Below, in pieces: positions 35,539-44,500 of a stretch of 64,000 bases of DNA. Below the pieces are notes generated by a model. That model did no database searches. It worked only from the letters and a program-made list of their open reading frames with translations, and was not told where the DNA came from. Location of the stretch: assembly GCF_028994775.1 (NCBI RefSeq), contig NZ_JAJQMN010000003.1, positions 1-64,000 of the forward strand. The letters are read 5' to 3'. Position 1 is the stretch's first letter; every line of letters begins with the position of its first letter. Both the position numbers and the translations under genes were made by a program. Source of the stretch: Promicromonospora iranensis. Its GTDB lineage: Bacteria > Actinomycetota > Actinomycetes > Actinomycetales > Cellulomonadaceae.

Positions 35539-36288
35539 ATGGATGCCACGGGGCCTGACATGAGGATCGGTGAGCTGTCGCGGCGCAGCGGGTTGCCCGC
35601 CTCGACGCTGCGCTATTACGAGTCCGAGGGCCTGCTGCCTGCGGCACGGGCGGAGAACGGGTACCGGGTGTACGGGGTGGAGGCGGTGGACCGGCTGGCG
35701 TTCATCGCTCAGGCCAAGCACCTGGGTCTGCCGTTGCCGGCTGTCCGGGAGCTGGCCAGCGCGTGGGAGTCGCAGCCGTGCCGGAGTGTCCGGGCGCGGT
35801 ATCGGCCGATGCTGGTGCAACGTGCTGGGCAGGCTGCCGAGCGGCTGGTCGCTCTGCGGATGCTGCAGGCCACGTTGCGCACGGCGATCGACCGGCTCGA
35901 CGCATTGCCTGACAGGGACGGGCCGTGCGAGGTGACGTGCACGTTCCTGGACCGGCCACGCCGCGAGCTTCCGGTCGTGACCTCGAGGCCGGAGCCGGTC
36001 GCCTGCACGCTGGGTAGTGGTGACTACACCGCGCGCGTGCAGCACTGGCGCGACCTGCTGTCCGGCGCGGCTCGTACCGACGTCGAGGGCGGCGTGCGGA
36101 TCACTCTGCCGACGTCGACGCTGGAACAGGCGGCTGCTCTGGCGGCGGCCGAGCAGGGGTGCTGCGCGTTCTACCGCATCCGCATCGACCTCCACGGGTC
36201 CACGTTCGAGCTGACGATCACCGCACCGCCGCAGGCGGCGGCGATGCTGGCCGATCTGCTGCCCGTCGAGGAAGGAACTGCGCGGTGA
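35539..36288 (+). CDS. MerR-family regulator with Cys-rich C-terminal domain
   Basis: 249 residues. The MerR winged HTH begins [12 protein letters not shown], followed by [12 protein letters not shown], then the dimer helix. Candidate metal ligands are C-E-V-T-C near 135 and an extra C-terminal domain with A-E-Q-G-C-C-A-F-Y near 215. A CC-F motif of this kind accompanies mercury- and metal-type regulators in actinobacteria. The next gene overlaps its stop and is a YnfA-type membrane protein. The start at 35539 is taken from the promoter position; an ATG at 35560 is the alternative. Confidence 0.8.
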   Translation: MDATGPDMRIGELSRRSGLPASTLRYYESEGLLPAARAENGYRVYGVEAVDRLAFIAQAKHLGLPLPAVRELASAWESQPCRSVRARYRPMLVQRAGQAAERLVALRMLQATLRTAIDRLDALPDRDGPCEVTCTFLDRPRRELPVVTSRPEPVACTLGSGDYTARVQHWRDLLSGAARTDVEGGVRITLPTSTLEQAAALAAAEQGCCAFYRIRIDLHGSTFELTITAPPQAAAMLADLLPVEEGTAR

Positions 36289-36482
36289 CGCTGCTGTGGT
36301 CGATCGTCCTGTTCCTGGCTGCGGCTGTGTTCGAGATCGGTGGGGCATGGTTGGTCTGGCGGGGCGTGCGCGAGCACCGGGGCTGGGTATGGATCGGTGC
36401 CGGCGTCATCGCGTTGGGCATCTACGGGTTCTTCGCCAGCCTGCAGCCCGACGCGAACTTCGGGCGCATCCTGGCCGCCTAA
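36285..36482 (+). pseudogene. YnfA/UPF0060 membrane protein, C-terminally truncated
   Basis: 65 residues from GTG 36285, overlapping the MerR stop. The first membrane half is well conserved ([36 protein letters not shown]), but YnfA proteins have about 107 residues and continue with Y-G-G and two more membrane segments. Here TAA stands where Tyr is expected and what follows does not resemble the missing half, so probably a broken gene. Confidence 0.7.
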
Positions 36483-36804
36483 GACTCAGGCGGCCGTCGA
36501 CGTCGGCGGCGACGCACGGGATGCAGGCGCGGGCAGCGAGAGGGCGTGTTCCGCACGGATCTGCCGATCGAGTGGCTGGGTCAACGTCGTGCACTACGTC
36601 CTGCACGGCGCCGCTGAGGAGAACCGTGTCGGACGCATCGACACCACGGACGTCGCAGCGATCATCACCACGACCGTGCGGTCGATCCTGGATCTGCCCA
36701 CGACGTAGCGCTGCGGTGGCAGGTCCGTTCGATCCACTCTTGGCGCGGAGGCCCTGACCCTCCCGGTTCCCGGATGGGCTCCGCCAGTCGTCGAGAACGA
36801 CAAA
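36483..36804. other. stretch between YnfA fragment and island border
   Basis: No whole gene. The plus strand at about 36574-36708 has a coding-like end (V-N-V-V-H-Y-V-L-H-G-A-A; I-I-T-T-T-V-R-S-I-L-D-L-P) that might be the tail of a TetR-type regulator, without a start or HTH. Confidence 0.35.
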
Positions 36805-36840
36805 GCCCACCAGCCCCAATGAGAATCAGTGCTGGTGGGC
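36805..36840 (-). terminator. terminator left of the island, probably the original tRNA-Pro terminator
   Basis: GCCCACCAGC (36805-36814) pairs with GCTGGTGGGC (36831-36840); on the minus strand TTTGTCG follows. It starts 2 bases beyond the tRNA 3'-end copy, where a tRNA terminator is expected. Confidence 0.6.
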
Positions 36841-36842
36841 GT

Positions 36843-36885
36843 TGGTCGGGCTGACTGGATTCGAACCAGCGACCCTCTGCTCCCA
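36843..36885 (-). repeat. left attachment-site copy (tRNA-Pro 3' fragment)
   Basis: Identical to 53198-53240: CCA, acceptor 3' strand, T arm, variable region and the 3' side of the anticodon stem. The 5' half of the tRNA is absent. Confidence 0.85.
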
Positions 36886-37168
36886 GGTGGGAGCACCGCC
36901 GGCCCGTGCCATAACCCGAAGGGTCGCGGCCGCCATTCCGCTCTCACCGTTCCACTGGACGGCGTCCCTGCAGGTGACGGCCACTTACGTCTGTCACTGG
37001 TGACTCAGGCCCGCGATGATGCGGGGTGGGAGGTCACCCTCGTGAGTGCAGTTGTATTCCAGCGGTGACGGTCAGTGACGGCTGAATCCGTCGGGTTTCT
37101 GTCGGGGATCGAGTACGACCGGGGCTCGACAGAAAAGCACGAAGGGCCACAGCCCAGCACGCCCCGAG

Positions 37169-39985
37169 CTACGCCCTGCGAAGCGCCTGGCGGCGGAGCG
37201 CCACCAACAGGGCGCCCCCGAGGGTCAGCGCGAGCGCGGCACCGACGACGGAGGCCACGCCGGATGCTCCTGTCGACGCCAGGACCCCGCCTGGGCCCCC
37301 ACCTGAGCCCTCGGCACCCGGCGTCCCAGCCACCGGATCGTCTGTGGCCGGATCGTCTGTGGCCGGGTCATCGGTCGCAGGGTCGTCCGCACCGGGTTCA
37401 TCGGATCCTGGATCCTCGCTCCCCGGGTCATCGCCCGGCGCCTCGGTGACGGCCAGCGTGACCGGTTCCGACGGGCCGTACCCGACCACGGCGGCCGGTG
37501 TCACGGGCGCGGCTCGGTACTGCGCACCGTCGTCGCCGACCGCCGCTTCGAAGCTGAGCTCCGGTCCGGTCTCGCCGTCGACGACTACGAACTCCTCCCC
37601 GGCAGCCTTGCGTTCCCAGCGGTAGTCGGTCAGCACGGTCGCCGGCTTGACGTCGGCCATGAGAGTGACGACGTCGCCCTCGACCCGGTTGATCTCGCCG
37701 GACACCGTGACGGTCTGCCGAGCCGGTGCCCCGTGATCGTCCACGTGGATCGTCCTCGACTCGGAGATCACCGGCGTGACCTCGGGGTCCGCGTACGTCA
37801 GCACGGCCCGGATCTCCACGCCATCGAGCGCCTGCTCAGCGGCGGTGGCGAAGGTGTTGTCCTCGACGCCGGTCATCACCGTCCACTCCTGCGAACCGGG
37901 CCACTTCCACTGCCACTCCAGCACGTCGCCCTCCAGCGGTGCGGGATCGACGGTGAGCGTGAGGCTGAGCGGATTGCCCTGATGGTAATGGCCGGCCAGG
38001 GTGCCGAACTCGAGGATCTGGGACGTCAGGTCGTCGGTCACGTTGATCGAGTAGACCTGCGACTGCTGGGCGAGCTGACCGTTGTTGTAGAGGTCGAGCC
38101 GCAGGGTCCCGCCGTCGTGCTCCGCCAGGGAGAGGTCAGGCCCGGTCACGGCTCCCGAGGGCTGCTGCTCGGCGCCCCAGGTCTCGCTGACGTCACCCTT
38201 GGTGAACGTCCAGGTGTAGGTGAAGTCGTCGCCGTCGCGCACCGGGTAGACGCCGGCGTCCATCGAGACCGCACCACCCTCGCGGTAGAGGTTGTGATGG
38301 CCCGTGACGTTGAGCTCGCGGTGCCCGGTGGTGACGGTGTGGAAGTCCGAGCGGGCGATCGTGACGCCGTCCTTCACGATGCTCGCAGTGAGGGGTGCCG
38401 GGAACAGCTCCGTCTCCTCGGGATTGGTCATCGACCGCAGACGAACCGTGGTCCGGCCTTCGTCGAGGTAGGACGCCTCCCATTCACCGGGGTAGATGTC
38501 CGAGCCGAGGAAGCCGCCGTAGTGCAGGAATCCCCAGCTGATCGACTCGCCCTCGCCCAGCTCCCGGCCGCTGACGGTGTACTCGATGACATCTCCGGGC
38601 AACAACGGGTCGTGGTGCCCCTCGGTCACCTCGACCACGGGTGTGGCCCCCAGGTTCTCGACGACGAGCGGTGTCCACGGGGTCTGCGCCACGCTGGTCC
38701 GGCTCTCGGGGTCGTAGATCTCCACGCTGATCTCGGTGTCGTCCGCCAGCGCGTCCAGCTCACGTGAGTAGGTGGCGGCTGTCGTGGACTGCGGGACCAC
38801 CGTGGAGTCGAACCCCTGGGTGCGCACGAGCCATCGGAAGACCTGACTGCCCTTGAGCGTGGCGCCCACTACCGTCGCGGTCATCGTGTCGCCGACCTGG
38901 TAGGAGTCCGCGATGCCGACGATGCCGAACTCGGCGCCGGAGCCGTCGACGACACTGATCGTGACCGGTTCGGAGGTCGAACCCGCGGTGAAGTTCACGA
39001 CCGTGGGCACGAACACGGCCGTGACCGAGCGCGTGCCGATACCGAGGTCAGCGACCTCCAGCTCGGCCCTGCCCGCGTCCGTGACCTCGGCGTGGCCGAG
39101 CACTGCGGAGCCGTCGCGGAACTCCACGTGCCCTTCGACGCCTGTCGGCGTGACCGTCGCGGAGAGGGTGACGGGGCTGCCCTGGACGATCTCCGTCGCC
39201 GAGGGCTCCAGCGTGGTCGTGGTCTTGACCATCTGCGGCAGGTCCCCGACGACGAACGTGTACACGGCCGTGCCGGTCACCGGCTCGCCCCCGATCGCCG
39301 CCGCCCCCTCGACGGCCAACCGGTAGGTCCCCGCCTTCGTGAACGCCCAGTTGGCGTGCATGTGGGTGCGGCCCATGGCGAAGTCGTCGATCCCGTCGTC
39401 CGACGACCACATCCGCGTCAGGCCGGCCCCCGAGCCGCGCCACACCTCGACGTCCCCGCCCTCGGGCCCGTCGACGGAGACCAGACGGAACCGCGTCGAG
39501 TTGCCGTCGACCGCCCCGGACGGGACGGACTCCGTCGAGAATCCGGGCCACAGCTGGGTGTACCCGTCGCCGCCCGCCGGATTCGACTCCGGCGCTATCC
39601 AGACCGACGTGCCGGCCGGCGCCACGAACTCGTACCCGGCCGGGACGCTCTGCCGCGACGCGTCGTCGACGTGGAACAGCGTCTCGGCAGGATCCAGGCG
39701 CGTGCCGTTGCCCTCCGGCAGGTCAGCCCTGGTGCCCAAGGTGAACGTGCCCTCGTCGAGGAACGTCGACACCGCGTCGGTGTGCACCTTCTCCAACACC
39801 CGGTACTCGACCGGATCCGGCGCCGGGCCGTCGTCGGCGCTCGCCGCGCCCGCGGGGCCGAGCACCACCGCTGTGACGAGGACCGGGGCGATCACCGCCC
39901 CGACTGGTCGCCGGGTAGGCCGCCGTCGACCGGACGGTCGTCGAACCGACCGCTCCGCGCGTTCGTTCGGACGCAACACTCTCAC
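37169..39985 (-). CDS. large cell-wall surface protein with anchored-repeat domain and Ig-like modules
   Basis: 938 residues. A twin-Arg-rich N-terminus and signal peptide end near A-S-A-D-D. The first module (about 60-240) is the actinobacterial anchored-repeat domain, with H-M-H-A-N-W-A-F-T-K-A-G-T-Y near 208. Several Ig-like beta modules follow (about 250-850), then a Pro/Asp/Glu-rich wall linker with repeated D-D-P-A-T, L-A-S-T-G as a sortase-like signal near 900, a membrane segment and L-R-R-Q-A-L-R-R-A. Last of the island's minus-strand genes, 100 bases after the permease. It probably presents metal-binding HxH groups at the surface; no Zur-like box of its own is visible. Confidence 0.8.
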   Translation of the reverse strand: MRVLRPNERAERSVRRPSGRRRPTRRPVGAVIAPVLVTAVVLGPAGAASADDGPAPDPVEYRVLEKVHTDAVSTFLDEGTFTLGTRADLPEGNGTRLDPAETLFHVDDASRQSVPAGYEFVAPAGTSVWIAPESNPAGGDGYTQLWPGFSTESVPSGAVDGNSTRFRLVSVDGPEGGDVEVWRGSGAGLTRMWSSDDGIDDFAMGRTHMHANWAFTKAGTYRLAVEGAAAIGGEPVTGTAVYTFVVGDLPQMVKTTTTLEPSATEIVQGSPVTLSATVTPTGVEGHVEFRDGSAVLGHAEVTDAGRAELEVADLGIGTRSVTAVFVPTVVNFTAGSTSEPVTISVVDGSGAEFGIVGIADSYQVGDTMTATVVGATLKGSQVFRWLVRTQGFDSTVVPQSTTAATYSRELDALADDTEISVEIYDPESRTSVAQTPWTPLVVENLGATPVVEVTEGHHDPLLPGDVIEYTVSGRELGEGESISWGFLHYGGFLGSDIYPGEWEASYLDEGRTTVRLRSMTNPEETELFPAPLTASIVKDGVTIARSDFHTVTTGHRELNVTGHHNLYREGGAVSMDAGVYPVRDGDDFTYTWTFTKGDVSETWGAEQQPSGAVTGPDLSLAEHDGGTLRLDLYNNGQLAQQSQVYSINVTDDLTSQILEFGTLAGHYHQGNPLSLTLTVDPAPLEGDVLEWQWKWPGSQEWTVMTGVEDNTFATAAEQALDGVEIRAVLTYADPEVTPVISESRTIHVDDHGAPARQTVTVSGEINRVEGDVVTLMADVKPATVLTDYRWERKAAGEEFVVVDGETGPELSFEAAVGDDGAQYRAAPVTPAAVVGYGPSEPVTLAVTEAPGDDPGSEDPGSDEPGADDPATDDPATDDPATDDPVAGTPGAEGSGGGPGGVLASTGASGVASVVGAALALTLGGALLVALRRQALRRA

Positions 39986-40085
39986 CGTGAACTTCTCCTT
40001 CGGACATGGGAAGCAGACTGGGGAAGCGAGCGGTCAGGGCCGCTCGCCGAGGATCAAGGACCGGGAGTCGCGATCGGCGCGCGGC

Positions 40086-40982
40086 TCAGGACGATCCCGC
40101 AGGCACTGCTCGGGCAGGCTGGCTCTCGCGCCGCACCAAGGCGCGGGTCAGCACCCCGTGCCGTGGCGCGAACAGCCACGCCAGGAGGAAGACGGCGGTG
40201 GCGACGAGCACGATGGTGCCGCCGACGGGCAGGTCCAGGCTCCACGACAGGTACAGGCCGACCAGCGCCGATCCACCGCCGATGGTCGGGCCGAGCAGCA
40301 TCATCGGGCCGAGCCGGTCCGTCAGCAGCCGGGCCGCGGCGGCGGGCGTGACCAGCAGGGCCAAAACCAGCACGTTGCCGATGGTCTGCACCGAGATCAC
40401 GATCGCCGCCGCGACCACCACGTAGAGCAGCAGGTCGAGCCGTAGGACGGGCAGGCCGAGCGCGCGCGCCGACTCCCGGTCCAGGCTGACCGCGACCAGT
40501 TCCTTGTGGGACGCGAACAGCACGGCCATCAGGACGAGCCCGACGATGACGGCGATCAGCACGTTCTCGTCGGGGATACCGACGATCGACCCGAACAGGA
40601 AGTCCTGCAAGGACCCCGCGTAGCCGGGCGCGGTCGAGATGATGACGATGCCGAGCGCGAACGCGGCGACGAAGAAGACGCCGATCACGGAGTCCTCGCG
40701 CAGCCGGCGGTTCTGGGCGAACAGCGCGACCAGCAGGGCCGTGGTAATCCCGGCGATGGCGCCGCCGAGCACGAGCGATCCCTGCAGCACGAAGGCGATC
40801 GCGAGGCCGGGGAACACGGCGTGCGCCACGGCGTCGCCGATGAACGCCATACCGCGCAGCACCACGTGGGTGCCGACCACCCCGCAAACGACGCTGGAGA
40901 GCACCGCCATGAGCAGCGCCTTGGGCAGGAAAGCGAGGTCGGGGTTGAGCAGGTCGTGGACGAAGTCGACGGGCGAGATCAT
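40086..40982 (-). CDS. anchored repeat-type ABC transporter, permease (ZnuB-like)
   Basis: 298 residues, eight or nine membrane segments, ABC-3 family. The start P-K-A-L-L-M-A-V-L and G-M-A-F-I-G-D-A-V-A-H-A-V-F-P-G match ZnuB/MntB. It forms the channel with the ATPase encoded by the overlapping upstream gene. Among metal ABC permeases the neighbourhood of repeat-bearing surface proteins identifies the 'anchored repeat' subtype (TIGR03770 as I remember it). Substrate zinc or manganese; zinc favoured by the Zur-like boxes. Confidence 0.88.
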   Translation of the reverse strand: MISPVDFVHDLLNPDLAFLPKALLMAVLSSVVCGVVGTHVVLRGMAFIGDAVAHAVFPGLAIAFVLQGSLVLGGAIAGITTALLVALFAQNRRLREDSVIGVFFVAAFALGIVIISTAPGYAGSLQDFLFGSIVGIPDENVLIAVIVGLVLMAVLFASHKELVAVSLDRESARALGLPVLRLDLLLYVVVAAAIVISVQTIGNVLVLALLVTPAAAARLLTDRLGPMMLLGPTIGGGSALVGLYLSWSLDLPVGGTIVLVATAVFLLAWLFAPRHGVLTRALVRRESQPARAVPAGSS

Positions 40983-41842
40983 GAGCGCTCACCCCCGGCG
41001 GACGAGTCGGCCGTCCGGTCCTGGGCGACCTGGCTGATCGCCGTGAGCAGCGGTGACCCCGCCGAGACCCCGAACGCCCTCATCCACGGTTCCGGCCCGG
41101 CCAGCTCCGCCGGGGTGCCGGACGCGACGACGCTCCGGTTCAGCAGGCAGAGCCGATCGCAGGCATGGACGGCGCCGAGCAGGTCGTGGTTCGTCATGAT
41201 CACTGCTCGTTCCTCGTCCGCCAGCTCGCGGAACAGCTCGGTCAGGTGCTCCTGGGTGGGTACGTCCAGGCCCGTGAACGGCTCGTCGAGCAGCAGTATC
41301 CGTGGATTGAGGGCGAGGGCCCGGGCCACCAGGACCCGTTGGCGCTGGCCCCCCGACAGCTCGCCGACGGGCCGCTTGCGCAGGTGCGTCATCTCCACGC
41401 GGTCCAAGGCCCGCCGCACCTCCCGGTAGTCCTCCGCCCGGGCTCCGCGCAGCCACCCGATGCGGGTGACCCGCCCGGTCAGCACTGCTTCCTCGACGGT
41501 GACCGGGAAGTCCCAGGCGAACTCGTGCCGCTGGGGTACGTAGCCGATCGAGCGCGTCACCGCGGCGGACCTGGTGCGCTTGCGGCCACGATGCACGTCC
41601 TGGCCCGCGATGCTGATCCGGCCGGACGACGGCACGAGTCCCAGCACGGCCCTCAGGAGCGTCGTCTTGCCCGCTCCGTTCGGACCGACCAGACCGAGCA
41701 GCTCGCCCTCGGCGACCTCGAGCCGAACGTCGTTCAGCACGGGCCGGCCGCCGAGGACGACGGCGAGGTCGTGCACCTCCAGCACTACTGGAGCCGTGGG
41801 TCGAGCCGAGGTGCTCGTGTCGCCCGCGACCGTCGCGGTCAC
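40979..41842 (-). CDS. anchored repeat-type ABC transporter, ATP-binding protein (ZnuC-like)
   Basis: 287 residues. Walker A G-P-N-G-A-G-K-T-T near 54, signature L-S-G-G-Q-R-Q-R, Walker B I-L-L-L-D-E-P-F-T-G-L-D, switch His in M-T-N-H-D. Y-V-P-Q-R-H-E-F-A-W-D-F-P is typical of metal-type ABC ATPases. Overlaps the permease start and the upstream surface-protein stop by four bases each. Confidence 0.9.
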   Translation of the reverse strand: MTATVAGDTSTSARPTAPVVLEVHDLAVVLGGRPVLNDVRLEVAEGELLGLVGPNGAGKTTLLRAVLGLVPSSGRISIAGQDVHRGRKRTRSAAVTRSIGYVPQRHEFAWDFPVTVEEAVLTGRVTRIGWLRGARAEDYREVRRALDRVEMTHLRKRPVGELSGGQRQRVLVARALALNPRILLLDEPFTGLDVPTQEHLTELFRELADEERAVIMTNHDLLGAVHACDRLCLLNRSVVASGTPAELAGPEPWMRAFGVSAGSPLLTAISQVAQDRTADSSAGGERS

Positions 41843-42846
41843 GACTCGTCCCCGGCGTCGCGCTCGGCCGCGGCACGCGCCCGTCGGGTACCGACGACCC
41901 GGGCGACGAGCACCAGGAGCAGCACCACACCGGCTGCCGCCGCTCCCCAGACCAGCATGGCGGAGGCAGTGTCCGACGACGGTGCACCCGCCTCGGGCGC
42001 GTCCGTCACGGCCGGAGCCGTGGCCTCGGACGGCGACGCGTCGGGAGACGCGCTACCGTCCGCCGTCGGCTCGTCGGACGCCGCGTCGGCCACCGCTGCC
42101 AGCGCCTCGCCCGGATCGGTGTCCTCCCCGACGGCGAACACCAGGGTGCTCCCGTCCTCCGCCGTGGTCCCGTCGGCCAGGTCGGCGAGCATGGTCACGT
42201 CCAGCCGATAGATACCCGGCTCGGTGAAGACCCAGTTGGCGTGGACGTGGGTGTTGACCTCCATCCACAGCTCCTGCGGCAAGGGTTCGGCGGAGTTCCA
42301 CAGCACGTTCGGCGGTCCGGACACGCCCTCCTGCAGGAACACGAACAGCTCGCCGGGGCCGTCCAGGGCGTCGAGCCGCAGCGTCGCTCCCTGCTCGATC
42401 GCGTCCACGACCTCGGGGTCCTGCGTGTTCCAGCCCAGCCAGACCACGTCGGGCGCCTGGGTCTGCGGCACGACGTACAGCGGCGTACCCGGCTCGACGC
42501 CGAGGAACTCGTAGTCCGGGCCCTCGGGCGCGGGCAGCACCGCGGGGTCGCCGAGGTGCAGCACGGTGCGTTCGGGGTCGCGCCAGACGGACGGGACATC
42601 GCGGTCGTCGCGCGCGAGCATCGTCCACTCGCCGTCGAGGAACCGCGGTCCGACGTCGACGTGCCCGTCGGTCACCACCTCGTCCTCGGCGACCACCTCC
42701 TCGTCCGGCTCGACCGTCTGCTGGAGCCCGGAGTCGTCGGGAGCGTCAGCCAGGGCAACAGGCGCGGCGCTCGTGGCCAGGGACGCACCGAGCAGCAGGA
42801 CCGTGCACGCGGCCCTCGTGCGGCTCCGCGTGGTTCGGGATGTCAT
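41839..42846 (-). CDS. transporter-associated anchored-repeat surface protein
   Basis: 335 residues: signal peptide (A-A-P-V-A-L-A), one anchored-repeat domain (about 60-250) with H-V-H-A-N-W-V-F-T-E-P-G-I-Y near 202, an Ala/Thr/Pro/Ser-rich linker and a C-terminal membrane segment followed by R-R-A-R-A-A. It lacks an LPXTG-like motif and is probably held by the membrane segment. Encoded between substrate-binding protein and ATPase (overlap of 4 bases), so produced with the transporter; it may pass metal to the binding protein. Confidence 0.8.
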   Translation of the reverse strand: MTSRTTRSRTRAACTVLLLGASLATSAAPVALADAPDDSGLQQTVEPDEEVVAEDEVVTDGHVDVGPRFLDGEWTMLARDDRDVPSVWRDPERTVLHLGDPAVLPAPEGPDYEFLGVEPGTPLYVVPQTQAPDVVWLGWNTQDPEVVDAIEQGATLRLDALDGPGELFVFLQEGVSGPPNVLWNSAEPLPQELWMEVNTHVHANWVFTEPGIYRLDVTMLADLADGTTAEDGSTLVFAVGEDTDPGEALAAVADAASDEPTADGSASPDASPSEATAPAVTDAPEAGAPSSDTASAMLVWGAAAAGVVLLLVLVARVVGTRRARAAAERDAGDES

Positions 42847-42859
42847 GGGTACTCCTTCT

Positions 42860-44500
42860 TCACTTCAGGCATCGCCGGAGGCTGTCCGCGTTGGCGCGCA
42901 TCAGCTCGACGTAGGTCGTGACGCGCTCGTCGAACGCGTCGGAGTAGATCTCGCAGACCTGCAGGTCGTTCTCGCGCGCCACCTCGGTGAGCACGGTGGA
43001 CCGGGCCGCGAGGTTGGGCTCCAGGAACACCGCCGGAACGTCCAGTGCCTGGACCGTCCGGGTGAGCTTGATCCGGTCGGCCACGCTGGGCTCGGCGGCG
43101 GGGTTCGGCGTGACGAAGCCGGCGATCTCGACGTCGTAGGCCCTGCCGAGGTAGGCGAACGCGTCGTGCGTGGTCACCAGGTGCCGGCGGGAGCGCGGGA
43201 TCTGCGCGATGGTCCGCTCGACGTACGCATCGGTCTCCCGCAGCTCGGCCAGGTAGGTCTCGGCGTTCGCGCGGAACTGGTCTGCCTCGTCCGGGGCGGC
43301 CGCCGCCAGGGTGTCCCGGACGACCTCCACGTACGCCTGGGCGTTCCTGACGTCCTGCCACAGGTGGGGATCGATCTCACCGTGCACGTGCTTGCCCAGC
43401 ACCGCCTGCGGCAACAGGTAGATCTGCTCCCCCGGCCTGCCCAGGAACCCGAAACCGGGCTGGGCGGGCACCGCGGCGAGCGCCTTGTTCGGCACCGAGA
43501 CCACCGTGTCAGCCGGGTCGAGCACCTCGACGTGGGCGTGCTGCGGGTCGTGCTCGTCCTGGCCCTCGTGCCGACCCTCGTCCCGGCCCTCGTCCCGGCT
43601 GTCCGCGGGGGCCTCGCCTACCGGCGTGTCGGCCTGCAGCACGACAGCCCCGTCGTCGAGGTCCACCGTGACGTCCGCATGGCCGCCGTCGAGCACCCGA
43701 GCGCCCGTCATTCCGGGTACCGAGTGCGGGTCCACCCCGACGGCGAAGGTCACGGTCGTCTCCGCCAGCGGCACCGGGTTCCCGCCGTGCTCGACCACCA
43801 GGTCGGACCCCATAGCTACCCGGTAGATGCCCGGTTCTGTGAACGCCCAGCTCATGTGAGTGTGGGCATCCGTGGGGAGGGTCGCAGTATCGCGGGCGTA
43901 CCCGTCCGCGGCGTCGAACCCGTCGCCGGAGTCGAAGTAGACCCGCGGCTGCCCGAACGTCTCGGTGAGGTATCCGGCCAGGCGGCCCGGGCCGTCCACG
44001 TCCGTCACCCGGAGGCGGGCCTCGGACGCCCGGGTGGCGCCGAGCTCCTCGCCCGTCCCGCTGACCCGCAGGCCGAGCCAGATGGTGTCCAGGTTGACGT
44101 TCTCGACCAGCGGGATCACCTCGGCGGCGTACTTTGTTGCCGACTCCGCCAGGGAGATGTTCGGGGCACCGTCGGGCAGGTTCGCGTCCAGGGTGGTGAC
44201 CACCGAGTGGTCCTCCAGCAGCAGGTAGTTGCTGAAGGCCACGTCGGCGTAGACCACGTCGCGCACGTCGCGCAGGGTTGGGTCGTACGAGTGCGGGTCG
44301 CCCGTGGGCGGCACTATCGAGGTGACGTCGACGCCCTCGCCGGCCACGTTGCGCACCAGGTCGGCCAGGATCCCGGTCGTGGTCACCACCCGGAGCCGGG
44401 AGTCCTGCTCGGCGGTGACACTCCCGGCCCCGCACCCGGTCAGCAGCAGCGAACCCGCGACGATCCCGCCGACGGCCGTGCGCCGTCGGCGGGCCGTCAC
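42860..44500 (-). CDS. anchored repeat-type metal-binding lipoprotein (ZnuA with inserted repeat domain)
   Basis: 546 residues from GTG 44500. Lipobox L-L-L-T-G-C gives lipid-Cys23. The N-terminal ZnuA lobe runs to about 105 with first metal His in G-D-P-H-S-Y-D (70). About 110-290 is an inserted anchored-repeat domain (H-T-H-M-S-W-A-F-T near 215). A Asp/Glu/His-rich linker near 300-320 resembles the metal-scavenging loop of ZnuA. The ZnuA half then resumes with E-I-D-P-H-L-W-Q-D (His about 376), T-T-H-D-A-F-A-Y-L (about 443) and E-I-Y-S-D-A-F (about 516). So one protein combines solute binding with the wall-repeat domain. GTGA overlap with the methyltransferase. Confidence 0.85.
   Translation of the reverse strand: MTARRRRTAVGGIVAGSLLLTGCGAGSVTAEQDSRLRVVTTTGILADLVRNVAGEGVDVTSIVPPTGDPHSYDPTLRDVRDVVYADVAFSNYLLLEDHSVVTTLDANLPDGAPNISLAESATKYAAEVIPLVENVNLDTIWLGLRVSGTGEELGATRASEARLRVTDVDGPGRLAGYLTETFGQPRVYFDSGDGFDAADGYARDTATLPTDAHTHMSWAFTEPGIYRVAMGSDLVVEHGGNPVPLAETTVTFAVGVDPHSVPGMTGARVLDGGHADVTVDLDDGAVVLQADTPVGEAPADSRDEGRDEGRHEGQDEHDPQHAHVEVLDPADTVVSVPNKALAAVPAQPGFGFLGRPGEQIYLLPQAVLGKHVHGEIDPHLWQDVRNAQAYVEVVRDTLAAAAPDEADQFRANAETYLAELRETDAYVERTIAQIPRSRRHLVTTHDAFAYLGRAYDVEIAGFVTPNPAAEPSVADRIKLTRTVQALDVPAVFLEPNLAARSTVLTEVARENDLQVCEIYSDAFDERVTTYVELMRANADSLRRCLK

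Noticed and set aside
36574-36708. Possible TetR C-terminal fragment
   Set aside because: The similarity is too weak and no HTH is present; left as an unresolved coding-like piece rather than a gene call.
36843-36885. A second tRNA-Pro gene
   Set aside because: Only the 3' half is present; the D arm, the 5' acceptor strand and half of the anticodon stem are missing, so it is an att copy.
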